Shown here piece after piece: positions 10,519-17,998 of a DNA stretch of 42,570 nt. The DNA is taken from assembly GCA_003250235.1 (NCBI GenBank), contig QKGY01000078.1, forward strand, positions 1-42,570, read 5' to 3'. The position numbers and the translations under genes were made by a program. Source of the stretch: Desulfuromonadaceae bacterium. Lineage in GTDB: Bacteria > Desulfobacterota > Desulfuromonadia > Desulfuromonadales > SZUA-540. The notes beneath the pieces are model-generated. The model saw only the letters and a list, made by a program, of their open reading frames with translations. It searched no databases and had not been told where the DNA came from. Numbering within the stretch: the stretch's first letter is position 1; the number at the start of each line of letters is the position of its first letter.

Positions 10519-10848
10519 ATGGATAAGTGCCCGGTCTGTAAGGAAATGAAAAAGGGAAAATACTGGTGCAGCGGCTGCAAGACGGTATTTGTCTGCCCCA
10601 ATCCCAATTGCGGCGCGGAGATCCGTAAGCGGGATGCGGAAGAATGCCCTCGATGCGGACTTCTTTTTGCCGAGCATATCGAAAAGCGCAAGATGTATCG
10701 CCTCTGTCCCAAGTGCAAGAAAAAGCAGGGTCTGTCGGAACCTCAATGCAAATTCTGCCGCTACTGGTTCTTTTGTCCCACCTGCGGGCATAAGGTTCCT
10801 TCCACCAGCATGCTGACCTGTCCGAGGTGCGCAACCAGTCTTCGATAA
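10519..10848 (+). CDS. Cysteine-rich multi-zinc-ribbon protein
   Basis: This 109-residue protein has sixteen cysteines arranged as eight pairs: C4/C7, C17/C20, C26/C31, C43/C46, C63/C66, C77/C80, C86/C89 and C101/C104. Seven pairs are CxxC and one is Cx4C. This is the pattern of four consecutive zinc ribbons (rubredoxin-like knuckles). There is no signal peptide or membrane segment, so it is presumably cytoplasmic. It is rich in Lys and Arg, which would suit nucleic-acid or protein binding. The exact family is not recognised. The ATG follows a weak CGAGGT site. Downstream, cls begins 45 bases later and may be co-transcribed. Upstream is the promoter/terminator unit at 10230-10470, which may control it. 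Confidence 0.82.
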   Translation: MDKCPVCKEMKKGKYWCSGCKTVFVCPNPNCGAEIRKRDAEECPRCGLLFAEHIEKRKMYRLCPKCKKKQGLSEPQCKFCRYWFFCPTCGHKVPSTSMLTCPRCATSLR

Positions 10849-10893
10849 GCATCCTGACGATTTCACGGTGACTTTTGACCCCTGGAGGTGGGA

Positions 10894-12321
10894 TTGCTGG
10901 AACTGATCCTGTGGTGGCTCCTGGTAATTCTATCGGTTCTGTCCGCCGGACATGCTCTTCTCTTCAAGAGGGACCCGCGATCGGCTTTGATCTGGATCGT
11001 GCTGTGCCTGGCGCTTCCGGGCATTGGCGCGATCCTGTACGGCCTGTTGGGGGTCAACAGGATTCACACCCGGGCCAAGGGATGGCAGACTCGCGGTCAG
11101 GGGATGTACTGGCTCGATGCCGATCTTTGCCCCTGGTCCCTGGAGCAGGGAGAAACCCTTCCCTTCCGGCTGGAAAACTTTTCCGCCCAGCTGAGCCTGG
11201 CCGACACGGTGACACGCAGACCCCTGGTGCAGGGCAACAGGATTATGGCTCTGCACAACGGCGAGCAGGCCTATCCGGCCATGTTGGAGGCCATAACCTC
11301 GGCACGGCACAGCGTTTTCCTCTCCACCTACATTTTTGATTCGGACCAGACCGGACAGCGGTTTGCCGAGGCACTCAAGGCTGCAGCCGCTCGCGGGGTC
11401 GATGTCCGGGTTCTTGTCGACGGGCTCGGCGAGAGGTATTCTTCTCCGCCGATCCGGCGGATGTTCAAAAAAACGAAAGTGCGGTACGTGCGTTTCCTCC
11501 CTCCTTCTCTGTCCGAGAGGGGTATTCACATGAACCTGCGCAATCACCGCAAGATCCTTGTGGTTGATGGGACCGTCGGCTTTACGGGCGGGATGAATAT
11601 CGGCGACCGACATCTCGCGGAGCGTAGCGATCCCAGCCGGGTTGTGGATATTCATTTCCGGGTGGAGGGACCGGTGGTCGGACAGATGCAGGAGGCCTTT
11701 CTGGAAGACTGGTACTTCTGTACCAAGGAAACTTTCGAGACCATTCACTACCCATCCCCGTTAGATCAGGGACACGCCTTTTGTCGTGGAATCAGCGCCG
11801 GACCCAACGAAGACTTCGAACAGCTAGTTTGGCTGCTGATCGGGGCGCTGAACTGTGCCCGCAAGACGGTGCGGATCATGACCCCCTATTTTGTGCCGGA
11901 CCGTGCCTTGGTGGCCGCGATCAACGCGGCGGCGCTACGGGGGGTCGAGGTGGATATCATTCTGCCGGAGAAAAACAACCTGCCCTATGTGGACTGGGCC
12001 ACCCGGGCTTACCTCTGGGAGCTGCTGCAATACGGTATCCGGATCTATTATCAACCCCCGCCTTTTGTTCACAGCAAATTGCTGCTGGTTGACGACCACT
12101 ACGCCCAAATCGGTTCGGCTAACCTGGATCCCCGCAGTTTGCGCCTGAACTTCGAGTTCAACCTGGAGATCTACGACCGGCATCTCATGGAAGAACTCGT
12201 CGGCCATTTCGACCACATGAAAGAGATCTCCCAGGCGGTCACCCTGGATCAGATGGATGACCGGCATCTGCTCAAAAAGATCCGCGATTCCTTTGCCAAA
12301 CTGTTTTCCCCGTATCTTTAG
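10894..12321 (+). CDS. cls: Cardiolipin synthase (phospholipase D family)
   Basis: Cls joins two phosphatidylglycerols to make cardiolipin and glycerol at the inner membrane. The 475-residue protein has two N-terminal membrane segments (about residues 3-18 and 30-50). Two HKD catalytic motifs follow: HRKILVVD with His218 followed by GTVGFTGGMNIGD, and HSKLLLVD with His393 followed by GSANLDPRS. Length and order match bacterial ClsA. Start choice: a GTG at 10888 overlaps the ribosome-binding site GGAGG at 10884-10888, so the TTG at 10894, five bases beyond that site, is the better start. About 190 bases without a recognised gene separate it from aceE, and no clear terminator was seen there. 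Confidence 0.93.
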   Translation: MLELILWWLLVILSVLSAGHALLFKRDPRSALIWIVLCLALPGIGAILYGLLGVNRIHTRAKGWQTRGQGMYWLDADLCPWSLEQGETLPFRLENFSAQLSLADTVTRRPLVQGNRIMALHNGEQAYPAMLEAITSARHSVFLSTYIFDSDQTGQRFAEALKAAAARGVDVRVLVDGLGERYSSPPIRRMFKKTKVRYVRFLPPSLSERGIHMNLRNHRKILVVDGTVGFTGGMNIGDRHLAERSDPSRVVDIHFRVEGPVVGQMQEAFLEDWYFCTKETFETIHYPSPLDQGHAFCRGISAGPNEDFEQLVWLLIGALNCARKTVRIMTPYFVPDRALVAAINAAALRGVEVDIILPEKNNLPYVDWATRAYLWELLQYGIRIYYQPPPFVHSKLLLVDDHYAQIGSANLDPRSLRLNFEFNLEIYDRHLMEELVGHFDHMKEISQAVTLDQMDDRHLLKKIRDSFAKLFSPYL

Positions 12322-12511
12322 CCCGTGAGCTAGCGTCCGAGTTTGATACGAGCCGTGTTGGCGGCCCTGTTTCCTCCCTCAACCCCGCCTCGAACGTCTT
12401 CTCCTCCCCTGCCCTTCAGCCACATCTGGCCACAGTGGTTATCCCCCAAATCTGCGGTAGTGTATAGGTATCCGGTGACACATCGAGACCTTTTACGAAA
12501 GGTTGGAACCT

Positions 12512-15199
12512 ATGTCCAGTCAGAAGGAACGGGAAAAAGAAGCTATTCAGGAAATCGAAAACGCCGAATGGCTGGAATCCCTCGATTATGTCCTGCAGGC
12601 GCAAGGACCGGACAGGGTGCGTCAGATCCTGCGCCTGTTGCAGGTTCGGGCACAGCAGCAGGGGGTCAGTATCCCCTTTACGGCGAACACCCCGTATCTC
12701 AATACCATTCCCCGCAGTCAGCAACCTGTTTACCCCGGAGACCGGGATCTGGAGCGCCGGATCAAATCGATCATCCGATGGAACGCCATGGCCATGGTGG
12801 TACGTGCCAACCAGGAATCTCCGGGCATTGGCGGGCATATTTCCACCTATGCCTCGGCGGCAACCCTGTGGGAGGTGGGATTCAATCATTTCTGGCGCGG
12901 TCGTACCGAGAACTTTCTCGGCGATATGGTCTACTTTCAGGGGCACGCCTCCCCTGGCGTCTACGCCCGTGCTTACCTGGAAGGACGCCTTAGCAAAGAG
13001 GACCTGGAGAGCTTCCGCCGCGAACTCCGACCGGGTAACGGAGGGCTCTCCTCCTACCCCCATCCCTTTCTGATGCCTGATTTCTGGGAATTTCCCACGG
13101 TATCCATGGGGCTGACGTCGCTGTGCGCCATCTACCAGGCCCGGTTCAATCATTACCTGGTGGACCGCGGCCTGCGCAAGCGCAGCGGGCGCAAGGTGTG
13201 GGCCATGCTCGGGGACGGGGAAATGGATGAGCCCGAATCCCTCGGGGCGATTACCCTGGCGGCGCGGGAAGAACTCGACAACCTGATCTTTGTGGTCAAC
13301 TGCAACCTGCAGCGTCTCGACGGGCCGGTGCGGGGGAATGCGAAAATCATCCAGGAACTGGAGGCTGCCTTTCGGGGGGCGGGCTGGAACGTCATCAAGG
13401 TCATCTGGGGCGACAATTGGGACCGTCTGCTGGAAAAGGACACCTCTGGCAAGCTGGTGCAGCGCATGGAGGAGGTGCGCGATGGCGAGATGCAGCGTTT
13501 CATTGTCGGCAACGGCGCGTACGTGCGCAGCCATTTCTTCGGGAAATACCCGGAGCTGGAGGAGCTGGTCGGCGAGTACAGTGACGAACAGCTCGGCCGG
13601 CTGACCCGGGGCGGTCACGACCCGGATAAGGTCTATGCGGCGTATAAGACGGCGGTCGAACACCGGGGATCGCCGACGGTGATTCTGGCCCAGACGGTCA
13701 AAGGCTACGGGATGGGAGAAGCCGGCGAAGGAAAAAATATCACCCATGCGCAGAAAAAGCTCAACGAAGACGAGCTCAAGGCGTTTCGGACCCGCTTCAA
13801 CATCCCCGTCAATGATACGGAGATTGCCGACACCCCCTTTTACAAGCCTTCCGAAGACAGTCCGGAGATGGTTTACCTGAAACAGCGGCGAGAAGCTCTT
13901 GGGGGATATCTGCCGCATCGCCGGGATGCCAGTTATCCGATGAGCTGTCAGACGGACGAACTCATCCGCGAATATTTCGACGGTTCGGGGGAGCGGCCTC
14001 TGGCGACCACCATGGCCTACGTGCACCTGCTCGCCAAGCTGCTGCGCGATCCGGAGTTCGGCAAGCTGATTGTTCCCATTGTCCCCGACGAGGCCCGCAC
14101 TTTCGGAATGGAATCGCTGTTCCGCCAGGCAGGCATCTACAGCCATGTCGGTCAGCTTTACGAACCGGTCGACAAAGGCAGCCTCCTTTTCTACAACGAG
14201 AAGAAAGAGGGGGCGATTCTCGAAGAAGGGATCAGCGAGGCCGGAGCCCTGGCCAGTTTTGTCGCTGCCGGCAGTTCCTATGCGAACAACGGGGTTCAGA
14301 CGGTTCCGTTTTTCACCTTCTATTCGATGTTCGGGTTTCAGCGGGTCGGCGACCTGATCTGGCTGGCCTGTGACAGCCGGGCCCGGGGGTTCCTGGTGGG
14401 GGCCACCTCGGGGCGGACCACGCTGGCCGGCGAAGGGCTTCAGCATCAGGACGGGCACAGCCATATCCTGGCGATGGCGCCGAGCAAGGTCAGGGCCTAC
14501 GATCCGGCTTTTGCCTATGAACTGGCCGTCATCGTTCAGGAGGGACTGACGCGGATGTACTGCCACCAGGAAGACTGGATCTACTATCTGACGGTCACCA
14601 ACGAAACCTACCCCATGCCGCCCATGCCCAAGGACCCCGGAGTGCGTGACGGAATCATCAAAGGGATGTACCGCTATAAAAAGACCGGGATGAAAGCCAA
14701 AAAGGCCAGGGCTCATCTTTTGGGGAGCGGCGCCCTGCTCAACGAAGCGATCAAGGCCCAGGAGATTCTTGAAAAAAACTATAAGGTCGCTGCCGATGTC
14801 TGGAGCGTCACCAGCTACAAAGCGCTCTACCAGGATGCTATCGACTGCGAACGTTGGAATATGATGCATCCGGATCAGCCCGCGAAAATTCCCTATCTCC
14901 GTCAGGTGCTATCCGAGGAGGAAGGGGCCTTTGTGGCAACCTCCGATTATCTGAAAATGCTGCCGGCCTCTGTGGCATCCTGGCTCCCAGGGCCTCTGCA
15001 CTGTCTCGGCACCGACGGATTCGGCCGCAGCGACAGTCGAGCCCGACTGCGGGATTTTTTTGAGGTCGATGCCCGCTATATCGTCATCGCCACGCTCAGA
15101 GCGCTGGTGCTGGTCGGCGACATTCCCCAGAGCAAGGTCGTGAAGGCCATGACCGAGCTGGAAATAGACCCCGACAAGTTGAACCCCCATACGGATTGA
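12512..15199 (+). CDS. aceE: Pyruvate dehydrogenase E1 component, homodimeric type
   Basis: This E1 decarboxylates pyruvate with thiamine diphosphate and passes the acetyl group to the E2 lipoyl arm. The 895-residue length matches the single-chain AceE family (E. coli 887). The thiamine-diphosphate motif starts with GDGEMDEPES at about residue 235 and ends with NCNLQRLDGPVRGN; GHASPGVYARAYLEGRL is another AceE hallmark. An ATG at 12512 has AAAGG at 12498-12502 as a rather distant site; a TTG at 12503 would add three residues. In the 190-base upstream gap a weak promoter-like pair (TTATCC and TATAGG) and a CCACAGTGG palindrome are visible, but no PdhR-type operator was recognised. aceF follows after 8 bases. 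No E3 gene is in the window. Confidence 0.97.
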   Translation: MSSQKEREKEAIQEIENAEWLESLDYVLQAQGPDRVRQILRLLQVRAQQQGVSIPFTANTPYLNTIPRSQQPVYPGDRDLERRIKSIIRWNAMAMVVRANQESPGIGGHISTYASAATLWEVGFNHFWRGRTENFLGDMVYFQGHASPGVYARAYLEGRLSKEDLESFRRELRPGNGGLSSYPHPFLMPDFWEFPTVSMGLTSLCAIYQARFNHYLVDRGLRKRSGRKVWAMLGDGEMDEPESLGAITLAAREELDNLIFVVNCNLQRLDGPVRGNAKIIQELEAAFRGAGWNVIKVIWGDNWDRLLEKDTSGKLVQRMEEVRDGEMQRFIVGNGAYVRSHFFGKYPELEELVGEYSDEQLGRLTRGGHDPDKVYAAYKTAVEHRGSPTVILAQTVKGYGMGEAGEGKNITHAQKKLNEDELKAFRTRFNIPVNDTEIADTPFYKPSEDSPEMVYLKQRREALGGYLPHRRDASYPMSCQTDELIREYFDGSGERPLATTMAYVHLLAKLLRDPEFGKLIVPIVPDEARTFGMESLFRQAGIYSHVGQLYEPVDKGSLLFYNEKKEGAILEEGISEAGALASFVAAGSSYANNGVQTVPFFTFYSMFGFQRVGDLIWLACDSRARGFLVGATSGRTTLAGEGLQHQDGHSHILAMAPSKVRAYDPAFAYELAVIVQEGLTRMYCHQEDWIYYLTVTNETYPMPPMPKDPGVRDGIIKGMYRYKKTGMKAKKARAHLLGSGALLNEAIKAQEILEKNYKVAADVWSVTSYKALYQDAIDCERWNMMHPDQPAKIPYLRQVLSEEEGAFVATSDYLKMLPASVASWLPGPLHCLGTDGFGRSDSRARLRDFFEVDARYIVIATLRALVLVGDIPQSKVVKAMTELEIDPDKLNPHTD

Positions 15200-15207
15200 G
15201 GGCAATC

Positions 15208-16557
15208 ATGGTTCAGGAGATCACAATTCCCGAGGTTTCGGAAGGCATCCACAAAGGTACGGTAGTGACGGTTTCGGTGGCGGTCGGAGAATCCGTCGAG
15301 GCGGATCAGACACTGATCGAACTGGAGACCGACAAGGCGGTTGTGGCTATCCCCTCCCCTGCGGCCGGGACGATCAGGGAAATGCGGGTTCGTGAAGGAG
15401 AGGAGGTGCAGGTCGGATCGGTATTTGCCCTGCTGGAGACAAGCGCGACGGCGAAGCAGGAACCCAAGAAGGAGCAGAAACCTGGGAAGGATGTTTCTGA
15501 GGAGATGCCCACGGAACGCGAACAGGATACATCGTCTGAACGAAACGAGCGTCCCATCGGTCAACAGGCCGCCGTGGGGTCAGTCGTCGTTGCAAGAACC
15601 GAGGGCGACACCGAAAACCGCGAGAAGTGGATCGCCCCTGCCGCGCCATCAATCCGCAGAATGGCGCGGGAACTGGGCGTGGATATTTATCAGGTTCAGG
15701 GAACGGGTCCGGGAGGGCGGATTCGCGAAGAGGACGTGCGACTTTATGTGAAGCAGACCCTACGGGAGATATCCGGGGGCGGTCCTGCCCAGGGAGAGTT
15801 TCCCGGACTTCATGCACAACGCCCCCTACCCGATTTTACGCGATGGGGTGAGGTGTCCCGTGAGCCCCTGTCCCGTATCCGCGAGGTGACGGCGGACGCC
15901 ATGAGCTATGCCTGGTCGACCATCCCCATGGTGACGCAGTATGATAAAGCCAGGATAACCGCCATCGAAACATTTCGCCGCCAATACAACCGGCATCGCC
16001 GTGACGAGGAAACGCTGCGTATAACGGCGATTCTGGTGAAGATCTGTGCTGCGGCTCTGCAGAGCTTCCCACGCCTGAACAGCAGCATCGATCTGTCCAG
16101 CCACGAGCTGGTCGTCAAAAAGTCCATTCATGTCGGAGTCGCCGTGGAGACCCCTTCCGGGTTGCTGGTACCGGTTATTCGCGATGCCGACAAAAAGGGG
16201 ATTGAAACGATTTCCGAAACACTGAGCAAGTTGTCCTCGGAGGCAAGAGAGCGGACGATTCACCCTTCGGAGATGGAAGGGGGAACCTTTACCCTCAGCA
16301 ATCTGGGTGGGATCGGTGGCACCGCGTTTACGCCACTGGTCTATGCCCCGCAGGTCGCCATCCTGGGTGTTTCCAGGGCCGAGGTACAGCCGTTCTGGGA
16401 TGGAAGCACGTTCAAGCCGGAGCAGATGCTGCCCTTAAGCCTGACCTATGATCACCGGGTCGTGGACGGCGCCGAGGGCGCGCGCTTTTTGCGATGGATT
16501 TGTGAGGCCATCGAGAACCCCCTCGCCTTGCTGATGAAGGATTCCGAGGCGAACTGA
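15208..16557 (+). CDS. aceF: Pyruvate dehydrogenase E2, dihydrolipoyl acetyltransferase
   Basis: E2 forms the core of the pyruvate dehydrogenase complex and makes acetyl-CoA. The 449-residue protein has one lipoyl domain (residues 1 to about 75, lipoylated Lys43 in ELETDKAV). A charged flexible linker follows, then the E1/E3-binding domain (about 148-185, APSIRRMARELGV and GPGGRIREEDV). The catalytic domain follows to the end, with the active-site motif DHRVVDG at about 415-421. E. coli AceF has three lipoyl domains, so this is the shorter single-arm form. The ATG at 15208 has GAGGG five bases upstream, overlapping the aceE stop region; a TTG at 15196 is less likely. It is co-transcribed with aceE and closed by the terminator at 16630. 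Confidence 0.96.
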   Translation: MVQEITIPEVSEGIHKGTVVTVSVAVGESVEADQTLIELETDKAVVAIPSPAAGTIREMRVREGEEVQVGSVFALLETSATAKQEPKKEQKPGKDVSEEMPTEREQDTSSERNERPIGQQAAVGSVVVARTEGDTENREKWIAPAAPSIRRMARELGVDIYQVQGTGPGGRIREEDVRLYVKQTLREISGGGPAQGEFPGLHAQRPLPDFTRWGEVSREPLSRIREVTADAMSYAWSTIPMVTQYDKARITAIETFRRQYNRHRRDEETLRITAILVKICAAALQSFPRLNSSIDLSSHELVVKKSIHVGVAVETPSGLLVPVIRDADKKGIETISETLSKLSSEARERTIHPSEMEGGTFTLSNLGGIGGTAFTPLVYAPQVAILGVSRAEVQPFWDGSTFKPEQMLPLSLTYDHRVVDGAEGARFLRWICEAIENPLALLMKDSEAN

Positions 16558-16629
16558 GCCGGGAGTGCGGCTTTGCGGCAGCAGGTCCGGTGGAAAGATA
16601 TGCGCTGTCAGGCCAGGATACAAAAAAGG

Positions 16630-16660
16630 AAGCCTCCGGTTGCAAAAACCGGAGGCTTTT
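16630..16660 (+). terminator. Intrinsic terminator after aceEF
   Basis: AAGCCTCCGGT (16630-16640) pairs with ACCGGAGGCTT (16648-16658) around a 7-base loop, followed by a short T-run and T-rich sequence. It lies 72 bases after the aceF stop. Confidence 0.86.
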
Positions 16661-16678
16661 CATTTCTTCAAAAGCACG

Positions 16679-16972
16679 ATGAAGCTCTTGGTATTATTCG
16701 GACTCGTTTTCGGGGGTCTGATCCTTTTTGTTTTCCTTCCGGACCGGAAGGCTGCAGCTATCGGACAGTCACGTCTGTACGCCCATTTTAGGGAGTACCC
16801 ATTTGTTGAAAATGAACCAGACGGCAAAGATGCCGAGGATGCTGAATATTTCCATTTCCGGCCTCCAGATAAATTGTATTTCGACTATATAGTAGAAAGC
16901 CCTGTGCAATCAAGGGAATTCCGGAACGAGGTGGCGATGGCTGTCTTGCGCATCAGGGATTCCGGGCTATAG
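16679..16972 (+). CDS. Hypothetical small membrane-anchored protein (doubtful)
   Basis: A 97-residue ORF between the aceEF terminator and the superoxide reductase gene. From its first ATG it begins with one hydrophobic segment (LVLFGLVFGGLILFVFLP) that could be a membrane anchor or uncleaved signal. An acidic, aromatic-rich region without recognised motifs follows. No clear Shine-Dalgarno sequence precedes the ATG, and codon use is more AT-rich than in neighbouring genes. A longer version from a GTG at 16565 would read through the terminator hairpin and is rejected. The stop lies 35 bases before the superoxide reductase start, so it could be the first gene of a two-gene unit, or the region may only hold that gene's promoter. 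No family is recognised. Confidence 0.35.
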   Translation: MKLLVLFGLVFGGLILFVFLPDRKAAAIGQSRLYAHFREYPFVENEPDGKDAEDAEYFHFRPPDKLYFDYIVESPVQSREFRNEVAMAVLRIRDSGL

Positions 16973-17007
16973 TTCTGGAACACATTCAGGGCGAAAGGGA
17001 GGTTTCT

Positions 17008-17454
17008 ATGAGCAAGAAAATGGAGCGAAGAGAGTTTCTTCTGGCGTCGACCATGGCGGCTGCAGGTCTCTTGATCTATACTCCGAAGAAAGCACTGTCC
17101 TCTGACGGGCCGGGACCGGCGCAGACAGCCAAAGACCCTGCCAACATGAGCCTGCTGGAGAAAAAGCATGTACCGGTCATCGAGATTCCGGAGCGCGTAA
17201 CAAAAGGGGTGGCGTTCCCGGTGACGGTGACGGTGGGCGAGGTCATACATCCGATGGTTCCCGAACATCACATTGAATACATCGAGCTCATGGTTAATGG
17301 AAAAGAGGCCGGAAAGGTTCTCTTGCAGCCGGTGGTCAATGCCCCCAAGGTGACATTTTTTATCACCCTGGAAGACTCGGCGACCCTCCAGGTTCGCGAG
17401 CTGTGCAATCTGCATGGGCTCTGGGAGAACACGAAAAAGGTGTCCCTGTCCTGA
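17008..17454 (+). CDS. Tat-exported superoxide reductase (neelaredoxin/desulfoferrodoxin centre II type)
   Basis: Superoxide reductase reduces superoxide to peroxide without making oxygen, a typical anaerobe defence. The 148-residue protein has a twin-arginine signal (RREFLLAS at residues 7-14, then a hydrophobic stretch) predicting export to the periplasm. The mature part is a centre-II domain. The five expected iron ligands are His54 (KKHVPVIE), His81 and His87 (HPMVPEHHIEYI), Cys133 and His136 (CNLHGLWE). There is no N-terminal rubredoxin-like CxxC centre. The lid glutamate and lysine normally read EKH; here the sequence is EKKH, so the glutamate (Glu51) is one residue further from the iron histidine. 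Strong AGGGAGG site, bidirectional terminator downstream. It could instead be a thiosulfate-oxidation SoxY/Z-like fold, but the ligand set argues for superoxide reductase. Confidence 0.88.
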   Translation: MSKKMERREFLLASTMAAAGLLIYTPKKALSSDGPGPAQTAKDPANMSLLEKKHVPVIEIPERVTKGVAFPVTVTVGEVIHPMVPEHHIEYIELMVNGKEAGKVLLQPVVNAPKVTFFITLEDSATLQVRELCNLHGLWENTKKVSLS

Positions 17455-17472
17455 GCCGATTTTGACACGTGG

Positions 17473-17505
17473 AAAAAGGCTCCCGCCTCAAACGGGAGCC
17501 TTTTT
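17473..17505. terminator. Bidirectional intrinsic terminator
   Basis: AAAAAGGCTCCCG (17473-17485) pairs with CGGGAGCCTTTTT (17493-17505) around a 7-base loop. The A-run on one side and T-run on the other let it serve both strands. It ends the superoxide reductase gene (+) and, from the other side, the TRAP-usp operon (-). Confidence 0.88.
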
Positions 17506-17533
17506 TATTTCAGGAGAAAACCGCTTTGAAAAA

Positions 17534-17959
17534 TCAGAACAGCAGAACCGGACAGTTGACATGGTGCAGCACGTAATTGGTCACCGACCCGAAGAGCATA
17601 TCGCGGATCTCACCCTGACGCCGTCTCCCCAGGATGACCAGGGCGAATTTTTCTTCGTTGGCGATTCGGGCAACCAGCTCACGGGGGGATCCCATTTCGA
17701 GACGCAGTTCGGTAGGAACACCGGCATCGGTGAAGAGTTGCTGCTGTTTCTGCAGAAGTTGCTCTCCGGCCTTGTGGGCGTTGTCGCGGATCATCTCCAC
17801 CTGGAAGTCGGGAATCATCCGGTAGGCAAACTTGTCGATATCCACGACATGCAACAGGGTCAGGGTGCGGGGAAACCTTTTTTTGCTGGCAATGATGGCC
17901 TGGATGGTTTTTTCAGACGTGGCCGAACCGTCAAGGGGAACAAGAATTTTGGTGTCCAT
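17534..17959 (-). CDS. Universal stress protein (UspA family), TRAP-associated
   Basis: This 141-residue single-domain UspA-fold protein starts with KILVPLDGS, typical of the family's first strand, and ends with VNCPVLLF. The ATP-binding motif of the family is G-x2-G-x9-G-S/T. Here Gly111 and Gly124-Ser125 are kept but the second glycine is replaced by Arg114 (LGRRRQGEIRD), so nucleotide binding may be altered. It is the last gene of the TRAP operon, 39 bases after dctM, with an AGGATGA site. By analogy with TeaD of the Halomonas elongata ectoine transporter TeaABC, it may regulate TRAP activity (family knowledge plus inference). The operon ends at the shared terminator at 17473. Confidence 0.93.
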   Translation of the reverse strand: MDTKILVPLDGSATSEKTIQAIIASKKRFPRTLTLLHVVDIDKFAYRMIPDFQVEMIRDNAHKAGEQLLQKQQQLFTDAGVPTELRLEMGSPRELVARIANEEKFALVILGRRRQGEIRDMLFGSVTNYVLHHVNCPVLLF

Positions 17960-17998
17960 TCAAATCATCCTTTGAGGGTGTCCGCGGGTTGAAGGTCG

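Noticed and set aside
12416..14869. An 817-codon open frame on the minus strand opposite aceE
   Set aside because: Antisense shadow of a full-length AceE; low-complexity, histidine-, proline- and arginine-rich translation with no domain.
16565..16678. N-terminal extension of the small ORF before the superoxide reductase gene
   Set aside because: It would translate through the aceEF terminator hairpin and has no ribosome-binding site.
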